Source: Thermostichus lividus PCC 6715
GTDB taxonomy: Bacteria; Cyanobacteriota; Cyanobacteriia; Thermosynechococcales; Thermosynechococcaceae
Direction of reading: 5' to 3'
Length of the DNA stretch: 64,000 nt
NCBI RefSeq assembly: GCF_002754935.1
Contig: NZ_CP018092.1
Span: 1,054,001 to 1,118,000 of the forward strand
This document shows, piece by piece, positions 38,882 through 50,400 of the stretch; the stretch's first letter is position 1; every line of letters starts with the position of its first letter. Made by a program: the position numbers and the translations under genes. The notes under the pieces were generated by a model. That model made no database searches and had not been told where the DNA came from. It worked only from the letters and a program-made list of their open reading frames with translations.

Positions 38882-40120
38882 GTGACTGCTGCTTCTACTG
38901 ATGCTTTGAGTACTGCTGCCCGCCCCGATCATCGTGGCCGCTTTGGTCGCTTTGGTGGTCAGTACGTCCCCGAAACCCTCATGCCGGCCTTGGCAGAGCT
39001 AGAAGCGGCCTTTAATCACTATCGTCAAGACCCCAGCTTTCAGCAGGAACTACAGCAGCTCCTCCACGATTATGTGGGTCGCCCTAGCCCCCTATACTTT
39101 GCTGAGCGCCTCAGTGCCCACTACGCCAATTCCTACGTTCAACCCCAAATTTACTTAAAACGCGAAGACTTAAACCACACCGGTGCCCACAAAATCAACA
39201 ATGCCTTGGGACAGGTACTCCTTGCTCAGCGCATGGGCAAGCGGCGCATTATTGCCGAAACCGGTGCCGGACAGCACGGTGTGGCCACGGCGACTGTCTG
39301 CGCTCGTTTTGGCCTACAGTGCGTGATCTATATGGGCGTACAGGATATGGAGCGCCAGCGGCTGAATGTTTTACGGATGCGGCTGCTGGGTGCAGAGGTT
39401 GCGCCGGTGAGTGCCGGAACAGGCACCCTCAAGGATGCTACCTCTGAAGCAATTCGCGACTGGGTGACCAATGTGGAAACCACCCACTATATCCTTGGCT
39501 CTGTGGCTGGCCCCCATCCCTACCCCATGCTAGTGCGGGAGTTCCATGCCATTATTGGGGCGGAAACACGGCAGCAGTGTCAGCAAAAGTGGGGTGGCCT
39601 ACCGGATATTCTCCTAGCCTGTGTTGGCGGTGGCTCGAATGCCATGGGACTGTTCCACGAGTTTGTCCCCGATACCCAGATTCGCCTCATTGGTGTTGAA
39701 GCCGCTGGCGAAGGGATCGATAGCTCTCACCATGCCGCCACCCTCACCAAGGGACAGGTCGGCGTGCTGCACGGTGCCATGAGTTACCTGCTCCAAGATC
39801 AAGATGGCCAAGTGGTCGAGGCTCACTCTATCAGCGCAGGCTTAGATTATCCGGGGGTGGGGCCAGAGCACAGCTACTTAAAAGACATTGGCCGGGCGGA
39901 ATACTATAGCGTGACCGATGCCGAGGCGATCGCCGCCTGTGTGCGCTTAGCGGAACTCGAAGGCATTTTGCCTGCCCTAGAAACCGCCCATGCCCTTGCC
40001 TACCTTGAAACCCTATGCCCGCAACTTACAGGCCAACCACGGATTGTCCTCAATTGCTCGGGGCGTGGGGACAAGGATGTGGAAACCATTGGTCGTTACT
40101 TCGAGGCTCAGCAAGCATAA
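38882..40120 (+). CDS. trpB: Tryptophan synthase beta subunit
   Basis: 412 residues from GTG 38882; GTG 38876 adds two residues. The PLP lysine is in [15 protein letters not shown]. The TrpB blocks [31 protein letters not shown] and [10 protein letters not shown] are all present. It condenses indole with serine; trpA is not in the window, as usual for dispersed cyanobacterial trp genes. Confidence 0.95.
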   Translation: MTAASTDALSTAARPDHRGRFGRFGGQYVPETLMPALAELEAAFNHYRQDPSFQQELQQLLHDYVGRPSPLYFAERLSAHYANSYVQPQIYLKREDLNHTGAHKINNALGQVLLAQRMGKRRIIAETGAGQHGVATATVCARFGLQCVIYMGVQDMERQRLNVLRMRLLGAEVAPVSAGTGTLKDATSEAIRDWVTNVETTHYILGSVAGPHPYPMLVREFHAIIGAETRQQCQQKWGGLPDILLACVGGGSNAMGLFHEFVPDTQIRLIGVEAAGEGIDSSHHAATLTKGQVGVLHGAMSYLLQDQDGQVVEAHSISAGLDYPGVGPEHSYLKDIGRAEYYSVTDAEAIAACVRLAELEGILPALETAHALAYLETLCPQLTGQPRIVLNCSGRGDKDVETIGRYFEAQQA

Positions 40121-40184
40121 TTTGCTCCGATGATTCATCAGATGATCTGAATCAACACTCTTGTCCATAGCAGGGTAAGCACCA

Positions 40185-42236
40185 ATGGATGTCAGCAACC
40201 CCATTTTTGTCTTTACGGTTCTGCTGGCGGTGATTCTGCTGATTCCCCCAGTCTTTGAACGGCTGCACCTTCCGGGTCTAGTGGGATTGCTGTTGGCCGG
40301 GGTGATTCTTGGCCCCAATGGCCTGCGGTTTCTCTCACACGAGACCGAGACAATGAAGCTGCTGTCAGACATTGGCAAAGTCTATCTGATGTTTGTCGCT
40401 GGTTTAGAAATTGATCTCAGTCAGTTTCGCAAAACTCGCCAACGCTCGATGGCCTTTGGCTTTCTCACGTTTATTGTGCCAATTTTCACCGGTATTACCA
40501 TTGGCCGTTGGTTTAATTTTGGCTGGAATGCGTCACTGCTCATTGGCTCTTTGCTGGCCTCCCATACCCTTTTGGCCTACCCCATTGTGCGGCGGTTGGG
40601 GGTGGTGCAAAACGAAGCAGTGACAGTGACCATTGGTGCCACCATTTTTACGGATACAGCCGCACTGGTCGTCTTGGCTATCTGCGTGGGGATTAACCAG
40701 GGGGAGTTTACCGCCCTAACGCTGGTGAATCAACTCATCACCCTAGGGCTGTACTGCGTCTTAGTGCTGTGGGGGTTTGACCGCGCTGGGAAGGAATTTT
40801 TCCGGCGATCGCGCGACGATCAAGGGAATCAATTTTTGTTTACCCTTTTGGCGCTCTTTGTGGCATCGGTGGGTGCGCAAGTCATTGGTGTTGAGCAGAT
40901 TGTCGGTGCGTTCTTGGCAGGGTTGGCCGTCAATGACGTTTTAGGCGACAGCCCCGTCAAAGAAAAGGTGGAGTTTGTGGGCGGGGTGTTGTTTATCCCC
41001 TTCTTTTTCGTCGATATGGGGTTACTGATTGACATCCCGGCCTTTGTAAAGACGTTGGCATCCATTGGGATTACGGTGGCCATTGTGGTTGGCCTCATTG
41101 GCAGCAAGTTTATTGCCGCATGGCTCGCTGCGCTATGGTACCGCTACACACGGGTAGAGATGCTGACGATGTGGTCTCTTTCGCTGCCGCAGGTGGCAGC
41201 CACCCTAGCCGCCACCCTAGTGGGGTTTCAAGAAGGGATTCTCACCAAAGACATCCTGAACAGTGTCTTGGTGCTGATGGTGGTGACCTCAATTCTGGGC
41301 CCCATTATTACCGCCCGCACCGCCAATCGCATTCCCATTCCACAGCCGGAACAGGAGGCCATTGATGAAGTGGCGGCATGGTGGGATAGCTCCCATGGGG
41401 ACGCTGAGGATCCGCAGCCGCCGTTTACGGTGGTTGTGCCGGTCAACAATCCCCAAACTCAGCGATCGCTCATTGAACTAGCGGCATTGCTAGCCCGCTA
41501 TGAGTCAGGACGAGTCGTCTCGGTAGCGATTGTACGTGGTCAAGTCCACATGGACGATCCCCGACTCGAGGGTGAGTTGATCCGCAGTCGTAAGTTAATC
41601 CGTCGTGCAGTTGAGCTAGCGGATGCCTACGGAGTGGAAGTAACTCCGGCCATTCGCATTGATGATGATATTGCCTTGGGCATTACCCGCCTCAGTCGTG
41701 AACAAAATGCCAGCCTTATTGTTATGGGCTGGTCAGAAACCAGCAGTCTCAAGGCACGGTTGTTTGGCAGCATGATTGATAGCGTCCTCTGGTCAAGCCC
41801 TTGCCCTGTGGCCATTACGCGCCTGTTGGATGCACCAGAAAACATTGCTACCATCCTAGTACCCACGCGGGATTTAACCCCCATGACCCTGCGGATTGTT
41901 CGTTTTGCCCAAGCCTTGGCGGGAGTGAGTAACGCCAAAGTGATTTTGTTGCATGTGGTGCTGCCCAACACTCCCCAAGAGCAAACCTCTCAGTTTGAAG
42001 ACGATTTAGGGAGCATCACTCAAGAGCAAGCCCCACAGATCACGACTATTATTAAGACTCTGGTTAGCAACGATATTGCCGCTGCAATTTTGCAAGAGGC
42101 ACAACAGTGTGACCTAGTGCTAATGCGCTCTATTCGTCGCGGTACTGCTGGGGGGTTAACCGTAAGTGATATTACAACTCAAGTGGTTCAACAATTGCAC
42201 ACATCAGTGATTTTATTTGGTGAGCCTCATAAATGA
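40185..42236 (+). CDS. CPA2-type cation:proton antiporter with universal stress domains
   Basis: 683 residues. Residues about 1-390 form a 12-13-helix Na+/H+ or K+/H+ antiporter (GLVGLLLAGVILGPNGL, FVAGLEIDL, GAFLAGLAVNDVLG). The rest is cytosolic with one or two universal-stress-protein-like folds (FTVVVPVNNPQTQRSLIELAALLA, SLIVMGWSETSSLKARLFGS). This build is common in cyanobacterial NhaS-type antiporters. Its 3' side marks the edge of the defence island. Confidence 0.87.
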   Translation: MDVSNPIFVFTVLLAVILLIPPVFERLHLPGLVGLLLAGVILGPNGLRFLSHETETMKLLSDIGKVYLMFVAGLEIDLSQFRKTRQRSMAFGFLTFIVPIFTGITIGRWFNFGWNASLLIGSLLASHTLLAYPIVRRLGVVQNEAVTVTIGATIFTDTAALVVLAICVGINQGEFTALTLVNQLITLGLYCVLVLWGFDRAGKEFFRRSRDDQGNQFLFTLLALFVASVGAQVIGVEQIVGAFLAGLAVNDVLGDSPVKEKVEFVGGVLFIPFFFVDMGLLIDIPAFVKTLASIGITVAIVVGLIGSKFIAAWLAALWYRYTRVEMLTMWSLSLPQVAATLAATLVGFQEGILTKDILNSVLVLMVVTSILGPIITARTANRIPIPQPEQEAIDEVAAWWDSSHGDAEDPQPPFTVVVPVNNPQTQRSLIELAALLARYESGRVVSVAIVRGQVHMDDPRLEGELIRSRKLIRRAVELADAYGVEVTPAIRIDDDIALGITRLSREQNASLIVMGWSETSSLKARLFGSMIDSVLWSSPCPVAITRLLDAPENIATILVPTRDLTPMTLRIVRFAQALAGVSNAKVILLHVVLPNTPQEQTSQFEDDLGSITQEQAPQITTIIKTLVSNDIAAAILQEAQQCDLVLMRSIRRGTAGGLTVSDITTQVVQQLHTSVILFGEPHK

Positions 42237-42278
42237 ACCGTTGCTGCCGTCAAAACTGGTTGTCTAATCGATTCAACT

Positions 42279-42314
42279 CCCCTCTCCCGTTCTAGGAGAG
42301 GGGCTGGGGCTGAG
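42279..42314. repeat. GC-rich palindromic repeat (REP/MITE-like)
   Basis: CCCCTCTCCC-GTTCTA-GGAGAGGGG followed by CTGGGGCTGAG. The same form recurs at 54.1 kb (twice) and 56.7 kb. Here it lies between the antiporter and hsdM. Confidence 0.75.
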
Positions 42315-42369
42315 AGCGGATGCGATCGTTTAAGGGTAAGGTGGATGTGAACAATCGCTCTGTACCCCG

Positions 42370-43935
42370 ATGCCCAACTCCTCTTCATCCCAAACGAATG
42401 GCGCCAACCTAGGTTATGAAGCCGAACTTTTCAAGGCGGCGGACAAATTGCGGGGCAACATGGAGCCGTCAGATTACAAACATGTGGTCTTGGGTCTAAT
42501 CTTTCTCAAGCACATCACCGATCGCTTCGAGGCGCAACGGCGCAAATTAGAGGCATCATTTCCCAATGACCCAGACATCTTGGAAGATCGCGATGAGTAC
42601 CTAGCAGAAAATGTGTTTTGGGTTCCGCAGGCGGCGCGGTGGTCGCACTTGCAAGCCAACGCCAAACAGCCAACCATCGGTAAACTAATTGACGAAGCGA
42701 TGCTGGCGATTGAAAAGGATAATCCATCGCTGCAGGGGGTTTTGCCTAAAGAATATGCCCGTCCTGCCTTAAATGCGGTGATGTTGGGGGAGTTGATTGA
42801 CTTGATTTCTAACATCGCGTTGGGAGAGGCACAGGATACCGCCAGGGATGTATTGGGGCGGGTGTATGAGTATTTTTTAAGCCAGTTTGCCGGGTCGGAG
42901 GGCAAGCGGGGGGGTGAATTTTACACGCCGCGATCGGTGGTGCGGGTGATGGTGGAGATGTTGCAACCCTATCGGGGACGGGTGTATGACCCCTGCTGTG
43001 GTTCGGGGGGAATGTTTGTGCAGTCAGAAAAGTTTGTGCAGGATCACCAAGGACGGATTGGGGATATTGCCATTTATGGACAAGAGAGCAACTACACTAC
43101 TTGGCGCTTGTGCAAGATGAATTTGGCAGTGCGGGGGATTGATGCGGATATTCGCTGGAACTCGGACGGGTCATTTCACAAGGACGAATTCCCCGATTTG
43201 CGGTTTGATTTTATCTTGGCGAATCCACCGTTTAATACCTCGGATTGGGGCGGGGAAAGGCTGAGAGAATCTGCCCGCTGGCAGTTTGGCATTCCGCCGG
43301 TAGGCAATGCAAACTATGCCTGGTTACAGCATATCTGGCACCATTTGAAACCGACAGGGACAGCGGGGGTAGTGTTGGCGAATGGTTCGATGTCATCCCA
43401 GACCAGCGGGGAGGGGGAAATCCGCAAGGCAATGATTGAGGGTGAGGCGATCGATTGCATGGTTGCCCTACCGGGACAGTTGTTTTATTCTACCCAGATT
43501 CCCGCTTGTTTGTGGTTTTTGGCAAAGGATAAGTCCAACGGCATCGCACGGAATAAGAAATTAAGGGATAGGCGGGGGGAAATTTTATTTATTGATGCCC
43601 GCAAGCTGGGACACATGGTCGATCGCACACGGCGGGAATTGAGCGATGAAGATATAGCCAAAATTGCTGATACTTATCATGCTTGGCGGGAAGGGAGCGG
43701 CTATGAGGATGTACCAGGTTTTTGTAAGTCAGCAAGTCTAGAAGAAGTTCGGGGGCATAACTATGTGCTGACCCCTGGGCGGTATGTGGGGGCAGCAGCG
43801 GCTGAAGAGGACGATGTGCCTTTTGAGGAAAAGATGGCAGAACTGACGGCAAAGTTAGCGGAACAATTCGAGGAGTCGGCACGGTTGGAGGGTGTGATTC
43901 GTCAAAATTTGGAGTGGCTGGGGTATGAGGTATAA
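42370..43935 (+). CDS. hsdM: Type I restriction-modification system, M subunit
   Basis: 521 residues. An N-terminal HsdM helical domain contains [24 protein letters not shown] motif I is [10 protein letters not shown] and the catalytic NPPF is in [15 protein letters not shown], indicating N6-adenine methylation. It heads a unit with hsdS and hsdR, though a Uma2 gene and two toxin-type genes lie between M and S. Confidence 0.94.
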   Translation: MPNSSSSQTNGANLGYEAELFKAADKLRGNMEPSDYKHVVLGLIFLKHITDRFEAQRRKLEASFPNDPDILEDRDEYLAENVFWVPQAARWSHLQANAKQPTIGKLIDEAMLAIEKDNPSLQGVLPKEYARPALNAVMLGELIDLISNIALGEAQDTARDVLGRVYEYFLSQFAGSEGKRGGEFYTPRSVVRVMVEMLQPYRGRVYDPCCGSGGMFVQSEKFVQDHQGRIGDIAIYGQESNYTTWRLCKMNLAVRGIDADIRWNSDGSFHKDEFPDLRFDFILANPPFNTSDWGGERLRESARWQFGIPPVGNANYAWLQHIWHHLKPTGTAGVVLANGSMSSQTSGEGEIRKAMIEGEAIDCMVALPGQLFYSTQIPACLWFLAKDKSNGIARNKKLRDRRGEILFIDARKLGHMVDRTRRELSDEDIAKIADTYHAWREGSGYEDVPGFCKSASLEEVRGHNYVLTPGRYVGAAAAEEDDVPFEEKMAELTAKLAEQFEESARLEGVIRQNLEWLGYEV

Positions 43936-43969
43936 GATAGTATTCCAGCTCTGGAATTAGGAGAATCCT

Positions 43970-44584
43970 ATGATTGCTGTCAAAACACAAGATCGTTACT
44001 TTACTCCCGAAGAGTATTTTGCTTGGGAAGCACAGCAGTTAGAAAAGCACGAACTGATTGACGGTCGGGTTCATGCGATGAGTGGTGGGACAAAAAATCA
44101 TAGCGTGATTGCCATAAATTCCTTGTTGTTGATTCGATCGCACTTGCGAGGAAGTCAATGTCAGGTTTTCAACTCGGATTTGAAGATTAGGATTCTCCAT
44201 ACAGCCAACTACACCTATCCAGACTTGAGCGTAACTTGTGACGACCGCGATCGCGAGCATCCGCTCTATATTACCTATCCTTGCCTAATTGTAGAGGTTT
44301 TATTACCAAGTACCGAGGCTTACGATCGCGGCAAAAAGTTTGATCGGTACCGTCGCAATCCTAATTTAATTGATTATGTGTTGGTCAGTTCTGATGAGAT
44401 GGCGATTGATATTTATCATAGAAAAGATACGGGCGAATGGGTAATCCTGAGTTATAGAGAGGGCGATCGCGTAGATTTGAAGAGTATCAATCTAAGTTTA
44501 CCGATCGAGCAGTTCTACGAAGAAGTGGTTTTTGAGTCATCAACAACTGAAGATGAGAATGGTTCAGAGAAAATCACACTATAA
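43970..44584 (+). CDS. Uma2-family endonuclease-like protein
   Basis: 204 residues. Segments EEYFAWEAQQLEKHELIDGRVHAMSGG, YTYPDLSVTCDD and CLIVEVLLPSTEAYDRGKKF match the Uma2 PD-(D/E)xK fold common in cyanobacteria. Role unknown; such genes are often in multicopy families. It lies 34 bases after hsdM. Confidence 0.88.
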   Translation: MIAVKTQDRYFTPEEYFAWEAQQLEKHELIDGRVHAMSGGTKNHSVIAINSLLLIRSHLRGSQCQVFNSDLKIRILHTANYTYPDLSVTCDDRDREHPLYITYPCLIVEVLLPSTEAYDRGKKFDRYRRNPNLIDYVLVSSDEMAIDIYHRKDTGEWVILSYREGDRVDLKSINLSLPIEQFYEEVVFESSTTEDENGSEKITL

Positions 44585-44588
44585 AATC

Positions 44589-44819
44589 ATGTTGATGCAA
44601 GAATTAAAACTAAAATTGCCCCTTGAAGTTTCACCAGATGAAGTCAAACTGTTATTAGCCATTAAGTTATATGAAGTTGGCAAACTCTCGATCGGTCAGG
44701 CGGCAAAAGTAGCGGGCTATTCCAAACGGGCATTTATGGAGATTTTGGGGCATTACCAAGTGCCTATATTTTCCTATTCCCCTGATGAATTAGCCGCAGA
44801 AGTTGATCTGTTGTCATGA
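44589..44819 (+). CDS. UPF0175 family protein (probable antitoxin)
   Basis: 76 residues from ATG 44589 (ATG 44595 possible). LKLPLEVSPDEVKLLLAIKLYEVGKLSIGQAAKVAGYSKRAFMEIL is split here by length limits: the key parts are KLYEVGKLSIGQAA and AGYSKRAFMEIL, typical of UPF0175. The stop overlaps the DUF3368 gene start (ATGA), the usual antitoxin-toxin arrangement. Confidence 0.85.
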   Translation: MLMQELKLKLPLEVSPDEVKLLLAIKLYEVGKLSIGQAAKVAGYSKRAFMEILGHYQVPIFSYSPDELAAEVDLLS

Positions 44820-45325
44820 CTCAAACTCCGATCATTACTGACAGTGGATGCTTAATTGCTTTGGAGCGGATCGATCGCTTGGATATTCTATCTAGCTTGT
44901 TTGGTGAGGTGTGGATTCCCCCCGCTGTCTCTCAGGAATTCGGTAGTAGTTTATCTTGGCTTAAGGTTGTAGTTCCAAAAGATCAAGGAATGGTTGCGGC
45001 GCTTTCACTTTCGGTTGATGATGGCGAAGCACAGGCGATCGCCCTTGCCTACGAATATCAATATCGATTGATTGTGGATGACCTAAAAGCTCGGAAAGTA
45101 GCTCAAGGCTTGGGTCTAAAAATCACGGGAACTATCGGAATCTTGATTTTTGCTCAGAAAAGGGGAATAATTGCCTCGATTCAAGATGCGATCGTGTCGC
45201 TGGAAGCCGTTGGCTTTTATATGAGTGATGCCTTGAAATTACAAGCGTTAAAGTTGGTAGATAATGTTTCAGCAGATGTTAGCGGAGGTGGCGATTCGGT
45301 AAAGCCGACGCTAGGCGAACGATGA
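44816..45325 (+). CDS. DUF3368 PIN-like toxin
   Basis: 169 residues. ITDSGCLIALERIDRLDIL and DDGEAQAIALA followed by LIVDDLKARKVAQGLGL fit DUF3368, a PIN-type nuclease with conserved acidic residues. Partner of the UPF0175 gene. It overlaps hsdS by 4 bases, so the toxin pair is embedded in the hsd operon. Confidence 0.85.
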   Translation: MTQTPIITDSGCLIALERIDRLDILSSLFGEVWIPPAVSQEFGSSLSWLKVVVPKDQGMVAALSLSVDDGEAQAIALAYEYQYRLIVDDLKARKVAQGLGLKITGTIGILIFAQKRGIIASIQDAIVSLEAVGFYMSDALKLQALKLVDNVSADVSGGGDSVKPTLGER

Positions 45326-46650
45326 GTGAGTGGAAAATAATTAACATTGGACAACTAGGCAGTTTTCGTAATGGCTTGAACTTTTCTCAAGATGATTACG
45401 GCTCTGGTTTTTCAATCATAAATGTTAAACAGCTTTATGGTGGAAGGTTTGTACAAATCAACAATTTAATGGAGGTTAAAAAATCAACAGTTCGGAACCT
45501 TGATAGTTTAGCACTAAAGTATGGAGACATTTTATTTGCGCGGTCGTCAGTCAAAGCATCAGGTGCAGGTCAAGTCGCAATGGTTAATGTACATCCCATA
45601 AACTGTGTTTTTAGTGGGTTTATTATTCGTTTTCGTATTGAGGCACTTGATCAAGCTTATCCTCTATTCATAAACTATCTTCTAAGGTCGCCAGAATACC
45701 GAGAAATTCTGACTAGGATTGGGAGTGGGACAACTATTACTAACCTTACCCAAGAAACGCTATCTGGTTTAGAGATTTGCTTACCCCCACTTACTGAACA
45801 AAAAGCGATCGCCCACATTTTGGGCAGTCTCGACGACAAGATCGAACTGAATCGGCGGATGAACGAAACGCTGGAGGCAATGGCAAGGGCGATCTTCAAA
45901 GATTGGTTTGTGGACTTTGGACCCACCCGCGCCAAAATCGAGGGTCGCGCCCCCTACCTACCAGAGCCGATCTGGTCGCTGTTCCCTGATGCGATCGATC
46001 CTCAGTCGGGCTTGCCCGTTGGGTGGGAAAAGAAACCGTTGCCTGAAGTTATCGACTTTAAAGAGGGTCCAGGAATCAGGAATTGGCAATATACTAATTC
46101 GGAAGAAGGGACTCGTTTTATAAATATTCGATGTATTCAAGATAACGATCTAAATCTTAAAACAGCAAATCGCATAACTGATGATGAAGCAAATGGTAAA
46201 TATTCTCACTTTCACTTGAGAGAGTGGGACATTGTTGTGTCCACTTCTGGCACGCTGGGTAGAAGTGCAATAGTGCGTAAGGAACATTTACCTCTCGTTT
46301 TAAATACCAGCGTCATCAGGTTTAGACCCATTGATCAGAAAATTACAAAATCTTTTTTGTTTTTATATTTAAATAGTCCATATTTTCTCGAAGAACTAAT
46401 GGCGATGGCTTCAGGAAGTGTTCAAAAAAATTTTGGGCCAATGCACCTAAAAAAGATGAGAGTTTTAACTCCACCATTTGATCTTGTATGCCAGTTTGAA
46501 AAAAGAGCAGGTAGTCTTCTCAACAAAGTTATATGCAATCGATCCGAGTCTGATTCACTAGCAGAACTGCGCGATCGCCTATTACCCAAGCTCATGTCAG
46601 GGGAGATTCGGGTAAAAGATGCTGAGAAAATAGTAGAGGAAGTGTTATAG
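45322..46650 (+). CDS. hsdS: Type I restriction-modification system, specificity subunit
   Basis: 442 residues. Two target-recognition domains (about 1-150 and 225-380) are each followed by a helical spacer. The first spacer is LPPLTEQKAIAHILGSLDDK then NRRMNETLEAMARAIFKDWF, and the second ends ELRDRLLPKLMSGEIRV. The recognition domains are AT-richer than the spacers, as usual for exchangeable regions. It determines the methylated DNA sequence. Confidence 0.92.
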   Translation: MSEWKIINIGQLGSFRNGLNFSQDDYGSGFSIINVKQLYGGRFVQINNLMEVKKSTVRNLDSLALKYGDILFARSSVKASGAGQVAMVNVHPINCVFSGFIIRFRIEALDQAYPLFINYLLRSPEYREILTRIGSGTTITNLTQETLSGLEICLPPLTEQKAIAHILGSLDDKIELNRRMNETLEAMARAIFKDWFVDFGPTRAKIEGRAPYLPEPIWSLFPDAIDPQSGLPVGWEKKPLPEVIDFKEGPGIRNWQYTNSEEGTRFINIRCIQDNDLNLKTANRITDDEANGKYSHFHLREWDIVVSTSGTLGRSAIVRKEHLPLVLNTSVIRFRPIDQKITKSFLFLYLNSPYFLEELMAMASGSVQKNFGPMHLKKMRVLTPPFDLVCQFEKRAGSLLNKVICNRSESDSLAELRDRLLPKLMSGEIRVKDAEKIVEEVL

Positions 46651-47087
46651 TGAGGGTTTACCTAGACACTAGCGTTTTTCACCGTCCATTTGATGACCAA
46701 TCCCAAGCCAAAATCTTTTTAGAAACTCAGGCTACTATATTGATTTTTCAAGTCATTGAGAGTCGACAAATAGAACTTGTCGTTTCTGAGGTATTGGAAT
46801 ATGAAATCAGCCGCAATCCCAAGCAAGAGCAAACCTTATTTGTCCTTACATACTTTCGGTTTGCTACTCACAACCAGACACTTACACCAGCGATCAAAGA
46901 TCGTGCTAAAAAACTACAAGAAAGTGGCATAAAATTATTAGATGCCTTACATGTTGCTTGTGCTGAAGCCGCAAACTGCAACTATATGCTAACCTGTGAT
47001 AGACGGCTCATCAACCGTTGTACTAGCTTGACTATTTCCGTTCTTAATCCAGTAGATTTTATTTTGGAGTTGGGCAATGAGGGTTAA
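46650..47087 (+). CDS. PIN-domain protein (probable type II toxin)
   Basis: 145 residues, start GTG overlapping the last base of hsdS. The acidic PIN residues are seen in MRVYLDTSVFHRPFD, VSEVLEYE, LDALHVACAEA and TCDRRLI. The following 84-residue gene overlaps it by 11 bases and may be its antitoxin, with toxin first. Confidence 0.82.
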   Translation: MRVYLDTSVFHRPFDDQSQAKIFLETQATILIFQVIESRQIELVVSEVLEYEISRNPKQEQTLFVLTYFRFATHNQTLTPAIKDRAKKLQESGIKLLDALHVACAEAANCNYMLTCDRRLINRCTSLTISVLNPVDFILELGNEG

Positions 47088-47331
47088 CTTAGCATCCGAT
47101 CAACAAATCCTAGCAGAAGCTCTAAAAATTTTAGTCAAAGAAATGGAGCCTTGGAAAGTTGCCCGTTTTGTTGCCTCTTTAGGCTTAGGAAGTGGCGACT
47201 ATCTCCAAACCAAAGATGAACTATTTGCAGGCGAAACAGTAGATAGTTTGTACGAAAAAATCCAAGCCTTCACAAAAGAAAAACAAAACAATCCTTGCAC
47301 CCAAGCTGATGTCAGGGCAGATTCGGATTAG
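47077..47331 (+). CDS. Small protein, possible antitoxin partner of PIN protein
   Basis: 84 residues, overlapping the PIN gene by 11 bases. Acidic and helical (ILAEALKILVKEMEPWKVARF, then LQTKDELFAGETVDSLYEKI). No DNA-binding fold is certain. Antitoxin role is inferred only from position. A 76-base gap separates it from hsdR. Confidence 0.6.
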   Translation: MRVNLASDQQILAEALKILVKEMEPWKVARFVASLGLGSGDYLQTKDELFAGETVDSLYEKIQAFTKEKQNNPCTQADVRADSD

Positions 47332-47407
47332 GGATATTGACGGCTTGATTCGCTTGGCAAATAACCTACTATTGAAGAAAGCATCCATGCCTTAACCCAC
47401 TGCTCGC

Positions 47408-50400
47408 ATGAGTTATCTATCCGAAGCCGATATTGAACAACTGCTAATTGAGCAATTCCAAAATCTCGGTTACACCTACCTGCCCAATGTCATCGCCTCC
47501 CCCGACGGTTCCCAGCCCGAACGGGAATCTTATAGCGATGTTATCCTCGCCCGCCGACTCAAAGAAGCGATCGCTCGTCTGAATCCCACCATCCCCCCAG
47601 ACGCCCGCGACGATGCCTTTAAGAAACTCATCGCCACCGCCAAGCCTAATTTAATCGAAGAAAACCGCCGCCTGCACCAAGCCCTCGTCGAAGGAGTTGA
47701 TGTCGAGTACACAATAGACGGCACTATTCGCGGCGATAAAGTCTATGCGATCGATTTTGCTAACCCAGAGAATAACGACTGGCTGGTACTTAACCAATTT
47801 ACCGTCATCGAAAATAGCTACAACCGCCGCCCCGATGTCGTAGTGTTTATCAATGGACTGCCGATCGCTGTCATTGAGATTAAAAAATCCCAGCAGTGAA
47901 TCCGCTACCCTTACCGCCGCCTATAACCAACTGCAAACCTACAAAAACCAGATTACTTCCCTCTTCCGCACCAATGCCCTGCTCGTTATTACCGATGGTC
48001 TGACCGCTCGCATTGGCTCTCTCACTGCTGACCTAGAGCGGTTTATGCCTTGGCGCACCATTGACGGAGAACGCATCGCCCCCAAAGGCACACCAGAAAT
48101 GCAGGTATTGATTGAGGGCGTATTTGCCAAACAGCGACTGCTCGACCTCGTGCAAAACTTCATCGTTTTTGGCGATACAGGCTCTGGCATCTACAAAATC
48201 ATCGCCGGATACCACCAATTCCACGCTGTTAAAAAAGCTGTAGCACGAACCATTGCCGCAATTCAGAGCGATCGCAAAGTGGGGGTGATCTGGCATACCC
48301 AAGGTTCTGGCAAAAGCCTATTGATGGCATTTTATGCTGGGCAGTTGGTGCGCCGTCCCGAACTGGAGAACCCCACGCTCGTAGTGATCACCGATCGCAA
48401 CGACCTAGACAATCAACTGTTTGCCACCTTTACCATGTGCCTCGATTTAATTCGTCAAAATCCCGAGCAAGCCGAAAATCGGCAAGACCTGCAAGCGATT
48501 CTCAGTCGAGCCGCTGGTGGGGTTATCTTTACCACCATACAAAAGTTTTTACCAGAGCGAGGAGAAAGCCGCTTTCCCCTGCTAAGCGATCGGCGTAATG
48601 TGATCGTGATTGCTGATGAAGCCCACCGTAGCCAGTACGGCTTCAGGGCAAAAGTAGATCAAAAAACTGGAGAAATTGCCTACGGCTTCGCTAAATATCT
48701 GCGCGATGCCTTACCCAATGCCTCCTTTATTGGCTTTACAGGCACGCCGATCGAAGCCACCGATGTCAACACCCCCGCCGTGTTTGGCGACTACATCGAC
48801 ATCTACGACATCAGCCGTGCGGTAGAAGATGGGGCAACAGTTCCTATCTATTACGAAAGCCGCCTCGCTCGGATTGAATTGCCCGAAGACCAAAAGCCCA
48901 AAATTGATGCAGAGATCGAAGAACTTTTGGAAGACGAAGAACAAACAGAGCAGGCGAGACTCAATCAAAAATGGGCAAAGGTGGAAGCCCTCGTTGGGTC
49001 AGAAAACCGATTAAAGCTGGTCGCCGCTGACCTAGTGAGCCACTTTGAAAACCGAGTCGCCGCCCTCGCGGGTAAAGCCATGATCGTCTGTATGAGTCGG
49101 GCGATTTGCGTCAAACTCTACCATCAAATTATCGCTCTCCGTCCCGATTGGCATTCTGACAACGACAATGAGGGCAAAATTAAAATTGTGATGACAGGTT
49201 CTGCCAGCGACCCCCAAGAATGGCACTCCCATATTGGCACTAAAGCCCGCCGCGAGCTATTGGCAAAGCGATTAAAAGACCCTAACGACCCACTCCAACT
49301 GGTAATTGTGCGGGATATGTGGCTCACGGGGTTTGATGCCCCCGCACTGCATACCCTGTATGTGGATAAGCCGATGAAAGGGCATAGCCTAATGCAGGCG
49401 ATCGCCCGTGTGAACCGCGTTTTTCGGGATAAACCTGCGGGCTTAGTAGTGGATTACATTGGTATTGCCCAGCGGCTAAAAGAAGCCCTGCGGGACTATT
49501 CCCCCCTAGACCAAGGACAAGTGGGGATTGATGAGCAAGAGGCGATCGCCCTGATGCTGGAAAAATACGATGTGGTGCGCGCCATGTTTCATGGTTTCGA
49601 TTACCAGCGGGGCTTGGTGGGTACGCCCCAAGAACGCCTAGCGGTGATGGCAGAAGCGATCGAGTGGATTCTGGAACAACAACACCAAGCCGCCCAAGGG
49701 GAAACGGACGACAACGCCAAAAAGCAAGCACACCGCGGCTATCAAGATGCAGTGCTGGCACTCTCTAAAGCCTTTGCTCTCGCCTCTGCCAGTGATGAAG
49801 CCCGTCAAATTCGCGATGAAGTCGGCTTCTTTCAGGCTATCCGTGCCGCTTTGGTTGGCTCCCGCACCCCTAATGGTAAGTCAAAAGCAGAGCGGGAATT
49901 GGCTGTCCAACAAATCATCGATCGCGCCGTAGTCTCTACCGAAATTGTCGATATTCTCAGTGCGGCTGGGTTATCCTCCCCTGACATTTCCATTCTCTCC
50001 GATGACTTCCTGCTGGAAATTCAGCAGATGCAAAAGAAAAACCTCGCCCTTGAAGCCATGAAACGATTGTTGAATGATGAGATACACTCCCGTACTCGGA
50101 TAAATATAACAGAGGAGAAGAAATTTTCCCAACGGCTGGAGCAGGCGATCGCGCGCTATCACACCAACGCCATTAGTACCGTTGAAGTGATCCAAGAACT
50201 CATAGAACTTGCGAAAGACATTCGTAACGCCCGTCAGCGTGGGCAAGAGGAGAGACTATCGACTGAAGAAATCGCTTTCTACGATGCCCTAGCAGAGAAT
50301 GAAAGTGCCGTACAAGTCATGGGGAATAACCAGTTAAAAGTGATCGCCCGTAAATTACTCAAAAGCCTGCGATCGAATATCACCGTTGATTGGGCGCATC

